Positions 1-8,551 of a stretch of 64,000 nt of DNA are shown one piece after another. A program made the position numbers and the translations under genes. The stretch's first letter is position 1. The number at the start of each line of letters is the position of its first letter. Under the pieces are notes generated by a model. It was not told where the DNA came from, ran no database searches, and saw only the letters and a program-made list of their open reading frames with translations. The stretch comes from Nocardioides sp. Root1257 (lineage in GTDB: Bacteria; Actinomycetota; Actinomycetes; Propionibacteriales; Nocardioidaceae). The stretch lies in assembly GCF_001425175.1 (NCBI RefSeq), contig NZ_LMDV01000014.1:1-64000 (forward strand), written 5' to 3'.

Positions 1-144
1 TGGCGGAGCGGTTCCTAGACAGCTCCACTCCACACCGGGAGGCCTTCACCCATCTACAGCTACGCCGTACCCAATCGCACAACGTGCCTGGGCATCACAG
101 CTAGCGGTCGATCAGATCGCCGCGGTTGCGCCACACTGACGCGC

Positions 145-1107
145 GTGAGCGACGTGCTGCGGACTCCGGACGAGCGGTTCGTCGGCCTGCCGGGCTACGA
201 CTTCGAGCCGCACTACGTGGAGGTCGAGGCCGAGGGCATGCCGCGGCTCCGGATGCACCACCTGGACGAGCGGCCGGCGGACGGGCCGGTGGCCCTGCTG
301 CTGCACGGTCAGCCGACGTGGTCCTACCTCTACCGCCACGTCGTGCCGGTGCTGGTGGCGGCGGGGATCCGGGTGGTCGCGCCGGACAACATCGGGTACG
401 GCCGCTCGGACAAGCCGGCGGTGGCGACCGACTACACGTTCGCGCGGCACATCGAGTGGACCCGGAGCCTCGTCACGCAGCTCGACCTGCGCGACATCAC
501 GCTGGTCGCGCAGGACTGGGGCGGGCCGATCGGGTTCAGCGTGCTGGCCGCGGAGCCGGACCGGTTCGCGCGCGTCGTCGCTGCGAACACGATCCTGCAC
601 ACCGCCGATCCTGACCTGGCGGGCCGGCTCGACTGGGCCGTCCACGGGGTGGGGGAGTCGCGGGTGGTGATCGAGGAGGCGCTGGTCGACTACCTGCTCT
701 ACACCCAGCGCGCACCGGTGCTGCGCCCGAGCGACTTCGTCGGAGCTGCGACGACCACGCCGCCCGCCGCGGACGTGCTGGCGGCGTACGACGCGCCGTA
801 CCCGGACCCGTCGTACACCGCCGGCCTGCGGCAGATGATCGCGCTGCTGCCGCTGACCCGCAACGACGTCGGCGCCCGGATCGGGCGGCGGACGATGCGC
901 GCGCTCGAGGAGTTCGACCGGCCGTTCGTGACGGCGTACTCGGATGGCGACCCGGCGACGCGCGGCTGGGACGCGGTGTTCCAGGAGCGGGTGCCGGGCG
1001 CGCGGGGGAGGGAGCACGTCACGATCGCGGGTGCCGGCCACTTCCTCCAGGAGGACGCCGGCGAGGAGCTCGGCCGTGTGGTGGCCGAGGTCGTCACAGG
1101 ACGATGA
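145..1107 (+). CDS. haloalkane dehalogenase family alpha/beta hydrolase
   Basis: A 320-residue soluble alpha/beta hydrolase that should cleave carbon-halogen bonds hydrolytically, releasing an alcohol and halide. The HGQPTW motif at residues 54-59 is the oxyanion/halide-binding strand turn, QDWGGP at 123-128 carries the nucleophile Asp124 followed by the halide-stabilising Trp125, and GAGHF near 297-301 carries the catalytic His299; an acid is available in the SDGDP stretch near 266-270. Length matches the family (about 300). The GTG start is the first in-frame start after the upstream gap. It converges with the transporter gene, overlapping it by 14 nt. The first 144 bases of the window show no gene. 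The family is secure; the substrate is not readable, and related epoxide or ester hydrolases share the scaffold. Confidence 0.85.
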   Translation: MSDVLRTPDERFVGLPGYDFEPHYVEVEAEGMPRLRMHHLDERPADGPVALLLHGQPTWSYLYRHVVPVLVAAGIRVVAPDNIGYGRSDKPAVATDYTFARHIEWTRSLVTQLDLRDITLVAQDWGGPIGFSVLAAEPDRFARVVAANTILHTADPDLAGRLDWAVHGVGESRVVIEEALVDYLLYTQRAPVLRPSDFVGAATTTPPAADVLAAYDAPYPDPSYTAGLRQMIALLPLTRNDVGARIGRRTMRALEEFDRPFVTAYSDGDPATRGWDAVFQERVPGARGREHVTIAGAGHFLQEDAGEELGRVVAEVVTGR

Positions 1108-1924
1108 GGGCGACCCCGGCGGTGACGACGGCGGCGCCGACGAGCGTCCGGGCCCGGAGCGGCTCCTGGCCGGTGGCGGTCAGCATCAGGACCGCGATCA
1201 CGACGCTGGTCTCGCGAACGGCGGCGACCGGACCGGCCTGCGCCGTACGCAGCGCGAGCAGCACCAGGCCGTAGGCCAGGAAGAAGCCGAGCCCGGCGAG
1301 GACGGTGCGCCACCACTCGTCGCGCGCGAACGCCGCCCTCGTCAGGTCCCCGACGCCGCGGCCGCGTGCCGCGAGCGCGACCTGGGCGACGGCGGTGAGG
1401 CCGAGGACGACCAGGAGGTACGCCGCGACGCTGGCGTGGTCGACACCGTGGGCGTCGACCAGGGTGTAGCCGGCGATGCAGGCGCCGACCCCGAGCGCCA
1501 TCAGCACTCCCCGCGTGGACGCGTGCGACGGGGTGCGGACGAGGAAGATACCGGCGACGACCAGCGCGGCCCCGAGGGCGGCCAGCCACCCGACCTGCAC
1601 CCCCAGGACGACGCCGACGACCAGGACGAGCACCGGAGCGCTGCCGCGGGCGACCGGGTAGACGGTGGACATCGGCGCGACGTGGTACGCCGCCGCGAGC
1701 AGCACGACGTACGCGAGCTCGAACGCGACGGACGCGCCGACGTACGGCCACACGCTCGTGTCCCAGCGCAAGCCGACGAGGGCGATCGGCGCGGTGGCGA
1801 CGGCGCCGACCAGCATGGCGACACCGACCCGGGCCTGCGGGTCGCGGGAGCCGGCGAGCAGCTGGTTCCAGCCGGCGTGGACGACGGCGGCGAGCAGGGT
1901 GAGGACGAGTGCGGTGGTGCCCAC
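1094..1924 (-). CDS. EamA/DMT-family membrane transporter
   Basis: A 276-residue integral membrane protein with about ten closely spaced hydrophobic segments in two similar halves, the usual layout of drug/metabolite transporters. The N-terminal segment begins straight from the start codon and no soluble domain is present. The EamA family moves small metabolites (amino acids, nucleosides, drugs) across the cytoplasmic membrane, but substrate cannot be inferred here. It lies 3 nt from the end of the RidA gene on the same strand and is probably cotranscribed with it. Confidence 0.8.
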   Translation of the reverse strand: MGTTALVLTLLAAVVHAGWNQLLAGSRDPQARVGVAMLVGAVATAPIALVGLRWDTSVWPYVGASVAFELAYVVLLAAAYHVAPMSTVYPVARGSAPVLVLVVGVVLGVQVGWLAALGAALVVAGIFLVRTPSHASTRGVLMALGVGACIAGYTLVDAHGVDHASVAAYLLVVLGLTAVAQVALAARGRGVGDLTRAAFARDEWWRTVLAGLGFFLAYGLVLLALRTAQAGPVAAVRETSVVIAVLMLTATGQEPLRARTLVGAAVVTAGVALIVL

Positions 1925-1927
1925 CGA

Positions 1928-2320
1928 TCAGCCGAGGACGGCGTCGAGCTCCATCTCGACCTTCCAGCGCGGGTCGAGCAGCTCCTTGACGACGACCATC
2001 GTGCTGGCCGGGCGGACCTCGCCGAAGACCTCGCCGTGCACGGCACCGACCGCGTCGCCGTCGGCCGCGTCCACGACGTACTGCCGGGTGCGGATGACGT
2101 CGGCCACCGTGCCGCCGAGCTCCTCCAGCGCGGTCAGCATGATCTCCCAGCAGCGACGCGCCTGGACCGCCGGATCGGGGTCGACCGTGCCGTCGGGCCA
2201 GACCGGCGCCGTGCCGCTCACGGCGACCGTGGTGCCCACGCGCACGGCGCGGCTGAAGCCGATGGAGGCCTCGAACGGGGAGCCGGAGCGGGCGTGCTGG
2301 CGAGGTGCCGGTGTCGTCAC
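1928..2320 (-). CDS. RidA family (YjgF/YER057c/UK114) protein
   Basis: About 130 residues, the usual length for RidA-fold proteins that form trimers and, in the archetype, deaminate reactive enamine/imine intermediates from PLP enzymes. Features seen include the SGSPFE-IGFSRAV N-terminal block, a VSGTAP strand, and an RTRQYV segment carrying the arginine position typical of the family. A second GTG start 18 nt upstream at 2338 is possible, but it would place the start inside the TTTGGTCACCAA repeat, so the GTG at 2320 is preferred. It is transcribed with the downstream EamA gene. Confidence 0.78.
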   Translation of the reverse strand: MTTPAPRQHARSGSPFEASIGFSRAVRVGTTVAVSGTAPVWPDGTVDPDPAVQARRCWEIMLTALEELGGTVADVIRTRQYVVDAADGDAVGAVHGEVFGEVRPASTMVVVKELLDPRWKVEMELDAVLG

Positions 2321-2336
2321 GTCGGCAGCGTAGGGC

Positions 2337-2407
2337 ACGACGTTTGGTCACCAAGCGCAGATCTCGGCCGCAGAATCTGCGGTTTGGTCACCAACCGTGG
2401 AGCCGGA
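2337..2407. repeat. TTTGGTCACCAA repeat element, copy 1
   Basis: A ~70-bp intergenic element: two copies of TTTGGTCACCAA about 40 bp apart, the first followed by GCGCAGAT and the second by CCGTGGAGCCGG. Each core has an odd-centred dyad (TTGGT-C-ACCAA). Between them CGCAGAT and ATCTGCG can pair. The same outer blocks recur twice at 40.7-40.9 kb, while the middle differs, so the conserved ends rather than the interior define the element. It lies between the RidA gene and the ABC exporter operon. Confidence 0.8.
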
Positions 2408-2481
2408 GCCGCCCAAAACGGCGCCAGTCCCACCGATATCCAGGTGAGCGATGTCGGCGGACCTTTGTAGGGTCGTCGATC

Positions 2482-3414
2482 GTGACGACCTCGGACTCCA
2501 TGATCCTGGCCCAGGGCCTGCGCAAGTCGTTCGGCTCGTTCGAGGCGGTCAAGGGGATCGACGTCGACGTACGCCGTGGCGAGGCGTTCGGGTTCCTCGG
2601 ACCCAACGGTGCCGGCAAGTCGAGCACCATGCGGATGGTGGCGGCGGTGTCGCCGGTCAGCGGTGGGACGCTGCGCATCCTCGGGATGGACCCCGCCGAG
2701 GACGGGCCGCAGATCCGATCGCGCATCGGGGTGTGCCCGCAGGAGGACACCCTCGACCTCGAGATCACGGTGCGCGACAACCTCTTCGTCTACGGCCGCT
2801 ACTTCGGGCTGCCGCGCAAGGAGGTCCGCGAGCGGGTCGACGAGCTTCTGGAGTTCGTGCAGCTGACGGAGAAGGCCGACTCGATGGTCGAGGACCTCTC
2901 CGGCGGCATGAAGCGGCGCCTGACGATCGCGCGCAGCCTGATCAACCGCCCGGAGATCCTGCTCCTCGACGAGCCGACCACCGGGCTCGACCCGCAGGCG
3001 CGGCACGTCGTCTGGGACCGGCTCTTCCGCCTCAAGCAGCAGGGCGTCACGCTGGTGCTGACCACGCACTACATGGACGAGGCCGAGCAGCTCACCGACC
3101 GCCTGGTCGTCATGGACAAGGGGCTGATCGTCGCCGAGGGGTCGCCGATGAGCCTGATCGCCGAGCACTCCACGCGCGAGGTCGCCGAGCTGCGGTTCGG
3201 CGTCGGTGACAACGAGGCCGCGGCCGACAAGGTCGCCGACCTCGCCGACCGGGTCGAGGTGCTGCCCGACCGGCTGCTGCTCTACACCGCCGACGGCGAG
3301 GAGACGGTCGCCAAGGTGCACGAGCGTGGCCTGGAGCCGGTCGCGACACTGGTACGCCGCGCCACCCTGGAGGACGTCTTCCTCCGCCTCACCGGCCGGA
3401 CGCTGGTCGACTGA
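2482..3414 (+). CDS. ABC transporter ATP-binding protein, NodI/DrrA-like
   Basis: A 310-residue ATPase subunit of an ABC-2 exporter. Walker A GPNGAGKSS is near residue 40, the signature LSGGMKRRL near 140, Walker B LLLDEPTTGLDP follows, and the H-loop is in TTHYMDEAEQL. The C-terminal ~80 residues form the regulatory extension seen in Drr/NodI-type subunits. GTG at 2482 is chosen because homology begins a few residues after it; ATG at 2500 is an alternative. The stop overlaps the next start by one base. With the two permeases it should export a hydrophobic compound or surface glycolipid precursor; the cargo is unknown. Confidence 0.88.
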   Translation: MTTSDSMILAQGLRKSFGSFEAVKGIDVDVRRGEAFGFLGPNGAGKSSTMRMVAAVSPVSGGTLRILGMDPAEDGPQIRSRIGVCPQEDTLDLEITVRDNLFVYGRYFGLPRKEVRERVDELLEFVQLTEKADSMVEDLSGGMKRRLTIARSLINRPEILLLDEPTTGLDPQARHVVWDRLFRLKQQGVTLVLTTHYMDEAEQLTDRLVVMDKGLIVAEGSPMSLIAEHSTREVAELRFGVGDNEAAADKVADLADRVEVLPDRLLLYTADGEETVAKVHERGLEPVATLVRRATLEDVFLRLTGRTLVD

Positions 3415-4220
3415 TGGCCACGGACAGCAGCGTCCCCACCAACGCGTTCGCCGGCGCCGCCCGGCTCGTCGACTACTGGGTGATCGTCTACAAGCGCACC
3501 TGGAAGGGCTCGGCGATCTCGTCCTTCATCACGCCGCTCTTCTACGTGCTGGCCATGGGCGTACTGCTCGGCGACTACGTCGAGGGCGACCCGGCGCAGC
3601 TCGAGGGCGCGTCGTCGTACCTCGTCTTCATCGCGCCCGGCCTGCTCGCCGCCCAGTCGATGCAGACCGTCTTCGGCGAGGTCACGTACCCGGTGATGGG
3701 CATGATCAAGTGGCACAAGACCTACTTCGGGATGACGGCCTCGCCACTGACCGTGAGCGAGGTGATCCTCGGCCACCTGGGCTTCGTGATGTTCCGGGTC
3801 GGCCTCACCTGCGGCGTCTTCACCCTGGTGATGGCGCCGTTCGGCGTCTTCGCGACGGTGTGGGGAGCGGTCCTCGCCTACCTGGTCCAGTTCCTCCTCG
3901 GGCTGGCGTTCGCCACGCCGATCTATGCCTTCTCGGCGGGCCTCAAGGACGAGAGCCCGTTCGCGCTCGTCTTCCGGCTCGGCATGATCCCGCTCTTCCT
4001 CTTCTCCGGCGCGTTCTTCCCGATCGACAACCTCGATCCCTGGATGGCGGCGCTCGCGAAGGCGACGCCGCTGTGGCACGGCGTCGACCTGACCCGGATG
4101 CTCACCCTGGACACCCTCGACGGCAGCACCGCGCTGGTGCACGTCGCCTACCTGGTCGTGCTCGCGGTGCTCGGCTGGTTCTGGGCGGTCCGCCGGCTGA
4201 CGAGGCGGATGGTCGGCTGA
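3414..4220 (+). CDS. ABC-2 type transporter permease
   Basis: A 268-residue membrane protein with an N-terminal cytoplasmic stretch and about six transmembrane segments. FLFSGAFFPIDNLDPWM in the C-terminal half is the conserved ABC-2 permease loop, as in NodJ. It is translationally coupled to both the ATPase gene upstream and the second permease downstream (one-base overlaps), so the two permeases probably form a heterodimer with an ATPase dimer. Confidence 0.85.
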   Translation: MATDSSVPTNAFAGAARLVDYWVIVYKRTWKGSAISSFITPLFYVLAMGVLLGDYVEGDPAQLEGASSYLVFIAPGLLAAQSMQTVFGEVTYPVMGMIKWHKTYFGMTASPLTVSEVILGHLGFVMFRVGLTCGVFTLVMAPFGVFATVWGAVLAYLVQFLLGLAFATPIYAFSAGLKDESPFALVFRLGMIPLFLFSGAFFPIDNLDPWMAALAKATPLWHGVDLTRMLTLDTLDGSTALVHVAYLVVLAVLGWFWAVRRLTRRMVG

Positions 4221-5032
4221 TGTCCCTCACCGTCAGCGCCGTCGGCCGCTCGGCCGCCCGCCCGCTCTCCGCGAGCGAGGCCACCGGCCTGCTCGTCTAC
4301 CGCAACTACCTCGCCTACCGGCGCGCCTGGTACATCTTCGCCAGCGGGTTCCTCGAGCCGGTCTTCTACCTCTTCTCGATCGGCGTCGGTGTCGGCCAGC
4401 TGGTCACCGGCTTCGAGTTCAACGGGCGGGACATCCCGTACGCCGAGTTCGTCGCGCCGGGGATGCTCGCGGCGTCGGCGATGAACGGCTCGCTGCTCGA
4501 CAGCACCTTCAACTTCTTCTTCAAGCTGAAGTACAACAAGCTCTTCGACCAGATGCTGGCGACGCCGCTGACGACGATGGACATCGCCCGCGGCGAGCTG
4601 ACCTGGTCGCTGCTGCGCGGCGGCATCTACTCCGCCGGCTTCCTGCTCGTGATGGTCGCCATGGACCTGGTGTCGTCCTGGTGGGCGCTGCTGGTCGTCC
4701 CGGCGGCGCTGCTGATCGGGTTGGCGTTCGGCGGAGTCTGCATGGCCCTGACCACCTGGATGCGCTCGTGGCAGGACTTCGAGTGGGTCACCCTGGCGAC
4801 CATCCCGATGTTCCTCTTCTCGGCGACGTTCTTCCCGGTCGAGGCCTACCCGACCGTGGTGCGCTGGGTCGTCGAGCTGACGCCCCTCTACCGTGGCGTC
4901 GTGCTGTGTCGCGAGCTCACCACCGGCGCCCTCTCGTGGGGCTCGGCCGTCTCGGTGGTCTACCTGGTCGCGATGGGCGTCATCGGCCTGCGGATCGTCG
5001 GCAAGCGCCTCGACAAGCTGCTGCTCACGTGA
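4220..5032 (+). CDS. ABC-2 type transporter permease, second subunit
   Basis: A 270-residue polytopic membrane protein of the NodJ/ABC-2 class, with the same FLFSATFFPVEAYP-type loop as its neighbour. The ATG at 4220 overlaps the stop of the first permease by one base, which fixes the start; the open frame extends further upstream but lies over the other genes. It is the third component of the exporter. The stop overlaps the next small gene in a GTGA arrangement. Confidence 0.85.
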   Translation: MSLTVSAVGRSAARPLSASEATGLLVYRNYLAYRRAWYIFASGFLEPVFYLFSIGVGVGQLVTGFEFNGRDIPYAEFVAPGMLAASAMNGSLLDSTFNFFFKLKYNKLFDQMLATPLTTMDIARGELTWSLLRGGIYSAGFLLVMVAMDLVSSWWALLVVPAALLIGLAFGGVCMALTTWMRSWQDFEWVTLATIPMFLFSATFFPVEAYPTVVRWVVELTPLYRGVVLCRELTTGALSWGSAVSVVYLVAMGVIGLRIVGKRLDKLLLT

Positions 5033-5388
5033 GCCGCCACCCGATGCCGCACGGCAACCCGTTGCTGCGCGCGCTCTTCGCCATGCTGCTGCTCTGGCCG
5101 CGCGTCGAGGTGACCGCGAGCTCCTTGGTGGTCGCGCTCGGCTGGTCGTTCCGCGCCACGGTCCCGCGTGCGTCGATCGCCGCCGTGGCCGCGGTCCCGT
5201 GGCGCCGGCTCAGCATCGGCGCGCACGGCTGGCGCGGACGCTGGCTCGTCAACACCGCCTCCGGTCCGCTCGTGCGCATCACCGTCGAGCCGGCTGCCGA
5301 GGGACGGGTGCTCGGCGTACCGGTCCGGCTGCGCGAGCTCACCCTGAGCATCGAGGACGTGGACGCGTTCCTCACGGACCTGCGCTGA
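5029..5388 (+). CDS. hypothetical protein coupled to ABC exporter
   Basis: A 119-residue protein not recognised. A short hydrophobic stretch near residues 12-25 is followed by a beta-rich, arginine-rich region with regularly spaced strands. The GTG start is embedded in the stop codon of the second permease (GTGA), so it is the fourth gene of the exporter operon. The fold is suggestive of a PH-like or small beta-barrel domain, but no motif proves this. The 3' end overlaps the convergent GNAT gene by 17 nt. Confidence 0.6.
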   Translation: MSRHPMPHGNPLLRALFAMLLLWPRVEVTASSLVVALGWSFRATVPRASIAAVAAVPWRRLSIGAHGWRGRWLVNTASGPLVRITVEPAAEGRVLGVPVRLRELTLSIEDVDAFLTDLR

Positions 5389-5884
5389 CCTCGGCGCTGA
5401 GCCGCAGCTCCCACAGCTCCGTGTCGATCCAGCGCTCGAACTTGCGCCCGACGTCGTGCAGCACCCCGGCGCGCTCGAAGCCGCACGCCCGGTGCAGGCC
5501 CTGGCTTCCGCCGTTGGGGAGGGCGATCACCGCGACGACGAGGCGTACGCCGTCGGAGCGCATCAGGCCGAGCAGCTCGTCGTACAGGAGGCGACCGACC
5601 CCGCGGCCCCGGGCGGTCGCAGCGAGGTAGACCGAGGTCTCGCGGGTGTGGGCGTAGGCGGCCCGCGGCCGGTAGCTGCCGGAGTACGCGTAGCCGATGA
5701 CCTCGTCGGCGTCGGTGGCCACGAGCACGTGGTCGCCCGGGTGGGTCGAGTCGAGACGCTCGCGCCAGTAGTCGAGCGTCGACGGCTCGGTCGCGAACGT
5801 CGAGATGCCGTGCAGCACCTCGACGTCGTAGATCGCGGCGATCGCGGGCAGGTCGGCCTCGGTGGCGCGGCGTACGACAACCAT
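5372..5884 (-). CDS. GNAT N-acetyltransferase, phosphinothricin acetyltransferase-like
   Basis: A 170-residue acetyl-CoA-dependent N-acetyltransferase. RRATEADLPAIAAIY begins the GNAT fold, ARGRGVGRLLYDEL is the acetyl-CoA pyrophosphate-binding loop, and HDVGRKFERWIDTELWEL is the C-terminal signature of the Pat/Bar/MnaT subgroup. Members acetylate phosphinothricin, methionine sulfone/sulfoximine or related amino acids. ATG at 5884 is the first residue of the conserved fold. It is transcribed against the exporter operon. Confidence 0.82.
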   Translation of the reverse strand: MVVVRRATEADLPAIAAIYDVEVLHGISTFATEPSTLDYWRERLDSTHPGDHVLVATDADEVIGYAYSGSYRPRAAYAHTRETSVYLAATARGRGVGRLLYDELLGLMRSDGVRLVVAVIALPNGGSQGLHRACGFERAGVLHDVGRKFERWIDTELWELRLSAEVSAGP

Positions 5885-5955
5885 GGCGCCATCTTCGCGG
5901 ACCGTGGCCGGAACTCGCGCGCGGGCCGTCGGACCCGGCTGGAAGGATGGGCGAC

Positions 5956-7092
5956 ATGACGATCGAGCCCGACATCAAGGACTGGACCTGGGTCCTCGAC
6001 CAGCCGTGCCCGGAGTGCGGGTTCGAGGCGTCCGTGCTCACCGTCGACCGGATCCCGGGTGTGATCCGCGACAACGCCACCACCTGGGAGGCGGTCCTGA
6101 CGCTCGACGATGCGGGCACGCGTCCGGAGCCGACGACGTGGTCGCCGCTGGAGTACGCCTGCCACGTCCGCGACGTCCACCGGATCTTCGACCTCCGGGT
6201 CGGGCTGATGCTCGACCAGGACGAGCCGACCTTCGCCAACTGGGACCAGGACGAGACCGCCGTCGCCGAGCGGTACGCCGAGCAGGACCCGGCGACGGTC
6301 GCCGTCGAGCTCCTCGACGCGGCCGAGTCCGCCGCGGAGCGCTACGAGTCCGTGCCGCCCGGCGCGTGGGGCCGGCGCGGGTTCCGCAGCAACGGCAGCG
6401 AGTTCACCGTCGAGAGCATCGGGCTCTACCACCTCCACGACATCGTCCACCACGCCTGGGACGTCCGCGCTGCGACGGTGCGGGCGACCGTCGAGGCGTA
6501 CGACGCGCACGCGGCGGCCTACCGCGCCAACGCGCCCGTCGTCGACGACCTGCTGCGTGAGCAGGCGCTGGCGTTCGCCGAGGCGGTCGGTCCGCGTGGC
6601 CGGGTGCTCGAGGTCGGCAGCGGTCCCGGACGCGACGCTGCCCTCCTCGAGAGCGCCGGGCTCGACGTACGCCGCACCGACATCACCCCGGCCTTCGTCG
6701 ACCTGCTGCGCGCCGACGGCCACCCGGCCGACGTGCTGGACCCCCTCACCGACGACCTCGACGACCCGGCGCGGCCGGGCACGCCGTACGACGGGGTGTG
6801 GGCGAGCGCCTGCCTGCTGCACGTCGACCGGGCCGACCTGCCGGTGCTGCTGTCGCGGCTGGCGGCGGCGACCCGGGACGGGGGTGTGCTGGCCGTGTCG
6901 CTCAAGGAGGGCGACGGCGACGGCTGGTCGACCCACGGGAGCGTCGCCGCGCCGCGCCGGTTCGTCTACTGGCGCGAGGCCGAGCTCCGCGAGGTGCTCG
7001 AGGCCGCCGGCTGGGCCGTCGGCCAGGTGCATCACACCACCAGCGCGCGCAACGGGGAGCCGTGGCTCGACGCGGTGGCGAGGCGCCGATGA
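5956..7092 (+). CDS. DinB-like domain fused to class I SAM methyltransferase
   Basis: A 378-residue two-domain cytoplasmic protein. Residues 1-175 form a DinB/mycothiol-dependent-enzyme-like four-helix bundle with histidines in EYACHVRDVHRIF and YHLHDIVHHAWDV, the spacing expected for a metal site. After a short linker, GRVLEVGSGPGRDAALLE is the SAM-binding motif I of a class I methyltransferase, with LLHVD further on. ATG at 5956 is preferred over 5947 because GGAAGG at 5941-5946 sits at a proper distance only for 5956. The stop overlaps the DUF3046 start (ATGA). The substrate is unknown; the fusion suggests thiol-linked or small-metabolite methylation. Confidence 0.8.
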   Translation: MTIEPDIKDWTWVLDQPCPECGFEASVLTVDRIPGVIRDNATTWEAVLTLDDAGTRPEPTTWSPLEYACHVRDVHRIFDLRVGLMLDQDEPTFANWDQDETAVAERYAEQDPATVAVELLDAAESAAERYESVPPGAWGRRGFRSNGSEFTVESIGLYHLHDIVHHAWDVRAATVRATVEAYDAHAAAYRANAPVVDDLLREQALAFAEAVGPRGRVLEVGSGPGRDAALLESAGLDVRRTDITPAFVDLLRADGHPADVLDPLTDDLDDPARPGTPYDGVWASACLLHVDRADLPVLLSRLAAATRDGGVLAVSLKEGDGDGWSTHGSVAAPRRFVYWREAELREVLEAAGWAVGQVHHTTSARNGEPWLDAVARRR

Positions 7093-7283
7093 GGCACACC
7101 GAGTTCTGGGTGCGGATGGAGCAGGCGCTCGGCCCGTCGTACGCCCGCTCGTGGGCGAGCAGCTTCGTGATGCGCGAGCTCGACGGCCGGACCGCCCAGG
7201 AGGCTCTCGACGCCGGCGTCGCCCCCAAGCAGGTCTGGCTGGCGGTGTGGCGGACCCTCGAGCTGCCGGCCTCCCAGAAGTGA
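7089..7283 (+). CDS. DUF3046 domain protein
   Basis: A 64-residue protein beginning MRHTEFWVRMEQALG and continuing through ARSWASSFVMRELDGRTAQEAL to a VWLAVW segment, the recognisable pattern of the actinobacterial DUF3046 family. Function is not known. In many actinobacteria this small gene sits just before recA; here recA is ten kilobases further on, in the same orientation, so intervening genes have been inserted or moved. The start overlaps the methyltransferase stop and its own stop overlaps the MFS start. Confidence 0.85.
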   Translation: MRHTEFWVRMEQALGPSYARSWASSFVMRELDGRTAQEALDAGVAPKQVWLAVWRTLELPASQK

Positions 7284-8551
7284 GCGGAGCAGACGTCACG
7301 GACCTGGCGGCGGTCCAGCGGCACACGATCCGCACGCTCGTCGTCGTCCAGGCGGTGGGCGCGCTCGGCATCACGATCGGCATCGCGACGGCCTCGCTGC
7401 TGGCCCGTGACCTCTCCGGCTCGGAGAGCCAGGCCGGGTTCGCCCAGACCGCGCAGGTGCTCGGCACGGCGTTCGCGGCGTACCTCCTGGCGCGGTTGAT
7501 GTCCCACCGCGGCCGCCGGATCGGCCTGGTGACCGGCTACCTGCTCGGCGCGACCGGAGCGGTGCTGGCCGTGCTCGCCGGCGTCGTCGGCTCGATGGCG
7601 CTGCTGCTGGTCGGCGCGCTCCTGCTCGGGTCCACGACGGCCGCCAACAACAGTGCGCGTTACGCCGCGACCGACCTCGCCGAGGACGCCCACAAGGGTC
7701 GGGCGCTCTCGACCGTCGTGTGGGCCACGACGATCGGCGCGGTGCTCGGTCCCAACCTCACCGGCCCGGCCGGCTGGCTGGCCGACGTGCTCGGCATCCC
7801 CGAGCTGACCGGCCCGTTCGCGCTCGGGGCGATCGGCATGGTGGTCGCAGCCGTGGTGGTCGGGGTGCTGCTCCGGCCCGACCCGCTGCTCCTCGCCCGT
7901 GAGGTCGCCGGCGTGGTCGAGACGCCGCCGACCGGCACCGCCTGGGCGCGCGCGATCGTGGCCGCCCGCGAGCGGCCGGTGCTCTTCTTCGCGGTGCTCG
8001 GGATGGCCTGCGCGCACGCGGCGATGGTGGGCGTGATGATCATGACCCCGCTCCACATGGAGCACGGGCACGCCGAGCTCGAGGTGATCGGGCTGGTGAT
8101 CAGCCTGCACGTGCTGGGCATGTTCGCGTTCTCGCCCGTCGTCGGCTTCCTGGCGGACCGCTGCGGGCGGCCGGTCACCCTGGTCGCCGGCGCCGTCCTC
8201 CTGCTGGCGGCGATGGTGCTGTGCGCCCGGTCTCCCGAGGGCAGCTCCTGGCAGATCTTTGCCGGCCTGTTCCTGCTCGGCCTCGGCTGGTCGTTCGCGA
8301 CGGTCTCGGCTTCAACCCTGATCGCGCAGCACGCCCCGCTCGAGGCACGCACCGACGTCCAGGGCGCGAGCGACCTGGTGATGGGGCTGACCGCGGCCGC
8401 CGCCGGTGGTCTCGCGGGTCTCGTCGTCGACGCGTGGGGCTACCCGGCGCTCACCATCTGCTCGATCGGCCTGGTCGCCCTGGTGGCCATCGCCGGTTTC
8501 GGCGCCCGCGCCACCACGGAGTTGACCGAGGCTGACAGGGTGAGGCCATGA
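7280..8551 (+). CDS. MFS transporter
   Basis: A 423-residue major-facilitator protein with about twelve hydrophobic segments. The loop after the second segment, RLMSHRGRRIGL, resembles the MFS A motif, and FLADRCGRPVTL is the equivalent after the eighth. The GTG start lies in the stop of DUF3046 (GTGA) and the stop overlaps the MTA phosphorylase start, so it is in a five-gene coupled run from the DinB-methyltransferase to the epimerase. Substrate is unknown; an exporter of small molecules is most likely from family membership. Confidence 0.82.
   Translation: MSGADVTDLAAVQRHTIRTLVVVQAVGALGITIGIATASLLARDLSGSESQAGFAQTAQVLGTAFAAYLLARLMSHRGRRIGLVTGYLLGATGAVLAVLAGVVGSMALLLVGALLLGSTTAANNSARYAATDLAEDAHKGRALSTVVWATTIGAVLGPNLTGPAGWLADVLGIPELTGPFALGAIGMVVAAVVVGVLLRPDPLLLAREVAGVVETPPTGTAWARAIVAARERPVLFFAVLGMACAHAAMVGVMIMTPLHMEHGHAELEVIGLVISLHVLGMFAFSPVVGFLADRCGRPVTLVAGAVLLLAAMVLCARSPEGSSWQIFAGLFLLGLGWSFATVSASTLIAQHAPLEARTDVQGASDLVMGLTAAAAGGLAGLVVDAWGYPALTICSIGLVALVAIAGFGARATTELTEADRVRP

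Noticed and set aside
1-144. Start of the window checked for a truncated tRNA or gene end
   Set aside because: No cloverleaf or frame with coding character is seen; it is an ordinary upstream region.
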